Source: Shewanella halotolerans | GTDB lineage: Bacteria > Pseudomonadota > Gammaproteobacteria > Enterobacterales > Shewanellaceae | Length of the DNA: 64,000 bases | Direction: 5' to 3' | Assembly: GCF_019457535.1 (NCBI RefSeq) | Contig: NZ_CP080417.1 | Coordinates: 744,001 to 808,000 of the forward strand | Shown: in pieces, positions 63,165-64,000 of the stretch | Numbering within the stretch: position 1 is the stretch's first letter | How the letters are laid out: each line of letters starts with the position of its first letter | Made by a program: the position numbers and the translations under genes | Notes under the pieces: generated by a model | Databases searched by the model: none | Told to the model about the DNA's origin: nothing | The model's input: the letters and a program-made list of their open reading frames with translations, nothing else

Positions 63165-64000
63165 TTAGGCCTTGATGCTGCCAAATCGTCCCGCCTGATA
63201 GTCGGCGATCGCCTGTTGGATCTCCTGCTCAGTGTTCATCACGAAGGGGCCCATGTGCACTATCTTCTCGCGAATGGGCTGACCGGCAAACACCAGGGTA
63301 CCGGCGCCTTGCTCGCCAGCCTTAAGCGTGAGGAGCTGCTGGCTATCGACAATCAGGTATTGCCCGGCGCTATAGGTTTTCTCCGGCTCTACTTGGCTGA
63401 CTATCTCTCCCTGATAGAGGTAGAGGCCGACATATTCGCGTTCATGCAGATCCAGCTGGGCCGAGCCATTTGGCGCCAGCATAAGATCGGCAATCTTGCC
63501 TGCGCCTGCCAAGGTTTGAATCGGCGCCTCGATGGGATCGGCCCCCGTTAGCTGCCAGCTTCCAGCCAGGGCGCGCAGCTTGGCGCCGCTGTCGTTTTCG
63601 GTCTCGGGCAGCGGCTCATCTGTGCTGTCACGATAGATGGCGGGACGCATCTTCTCCTTGGCGGGCATGTTGAGCCAAATCTGGAAGCCGTGCAGGCCAT
63701 CTTGGGCGTCGGCCAGTGGCATCTCAGAGTGCACCACACCGCTGCCAGTGCTCATCCACTGTACGTCACCGGCCTTGATCGCCTTGACGTTCCCCAGTTG
63801 ATCCCTGTGCTCGAAGCCGCCCTTGCGGATATAGGTGAAGGTCTCTATGCCGCGGTGAGGGTGGGGCGGGAAGCCGCCAATATAGTCGTTGGCGTCGTCT
63901 GACTTGATCTCGTCCAGCATCAGGAAGGGATCGAAGCGGGTATTCAGAAAATCGGCCACACGGCGGATGTTGACGCCGTCGCCATCCATAGCCGGGCGGG
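63165..64000 (-). CDS. pirin-family protein (5' end outside window)
   Basis: At least 277 residues; the reading frame stays open past the window end (RPAMDGDGVNIRRVADF), so the true start is outside and the ATG at 63989 is internal. Cupin fold with the iron-binding segment GFPPHPHRGIETFTYI (three His) and GDVQWMSTGSGVVHSEMP (His and Glu). The C-terminal cupin domain begins near HMGPFVMNT. Bacterial pirins bind iron and some act as quercetinases; the exact function here is unknown. Confidence 0.92.
   Translation of the reverse strand, partial: RPAMDGDGVNIRRVADFLNTRFDPFLMLDEIKSDDANDYIGGFPPHPHRGIETFTYIRKGGFEHRDQLGNVKAIKAGDVQWMSTGSGVVHSEMPLADAQDGLHGFQIWLNMPAKEKMRPAIYRDSTDEPLPETENDSGAKLRALAGSWQLTGADPIEAPIQTLAGAGKIADLMLAPNGSAQLDLHEREYVGLYLYQGEIVSQVEPEKTYSAGQYLIVDSQQLLTLKAGEQGAGTLVFAGQPIREKIVHMGPFVMNTEQEIQQAIADYQAGRFGSIKA

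Noticed and set aside
63987..63989. ATG at 63989 as the pirin start
   Set aside because: The frame is open through the window end and the residues before it (RPA) fit the family, so the gene is cut by the window edge.

Overview
The window reads as chromosomal DNA of a Shewanella-like marine gammaproteobacterium. The evidence is gene content rather than a marker gene: a flavodoxin-type hemG, a split pntAA/pntAB/pntB, HldE, cysJIH, ArfA, and an imelysin/di-heme oxidoreductase locus behind a Fur-type box. A quinol-type NO reductase with NorR would fit a denitrifying species such as S. loihica, but the species is a guess. I see no rRNA, tRNA, CRISPR array, phage or insertion sequence. Gene density is high and base composition looks even, so this appears to be mostly core or stable accessory chromosome.

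Layout. 1-9133 (minus strand): a Tad/Flp (type IVc) pilus locus with two Flp pilins, TadE/TadG-like pseudopilins, a small orphan pseudopilin, CpaB, the secretin, an FHA-fused CpaF ATPase and the start of TadB, headed by a LuxR-type regulator. 9523-12386: an active/inactive M16 protease pair. 12411-16584: norR and a single-chain NO reductase behind a sigma-54 promoter with three NorR-type sites. 16705-20355: a lipid A acyltransferase, hldE and an HExxH-type protein. 20620-23453: proton-translocating transhydrogenase. 23786-28090: cysJIH. 28570-33391: a membrane-anchored hypothetical, a peroxiredoxin, an S41-like protein and phospholipase A. 33624-36591: cobA (precursor of the siroheme used by CysI), a TIGR03899-like protein and an MFS transporter.

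36720-41167: a Fur-box-preceded set of outer-membrane barrel, imelysin lipoprotein and di-heme oxidoreductase lipoprotein, probably for iron acquisition. 41363-42473: hemG next to a b-type cytochrome-like membrane protein. 42550-46821: a LysR regulator, an Ntn amidohydrolase, and an HlyD/DUF2955 export pair. 47219-55827: assorted small loci (lipoprotein, DUF4328, a His-rich DsbA-like protein, a J-domain protein, NfsB-like nitroreductase, a beta-barrel, an EEP-family enzyme, an AI-2E-type transporter, hypotheticals). 55824-59329: a DMT transporter, arfA with a terminator hairpin inside its coding region, and ribokinase/nucleoside hydrolase. 59896-64000: NhaC-like and NhaD antiporters and the start of a pirin.

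The best second-look items are the hairpin inside arfA, the NorR/sigma-54 control region, the histidine-rich loop in the DsbA-like protein, the HemG/cytochrome pair, the TadZ-less Tad locus with an FHA-CpaF fusion, and a recurring class of short (11-18 bp) two-to-four-copy intergenic tandem repeats. I did not find a clear unknown defence or mobile system.
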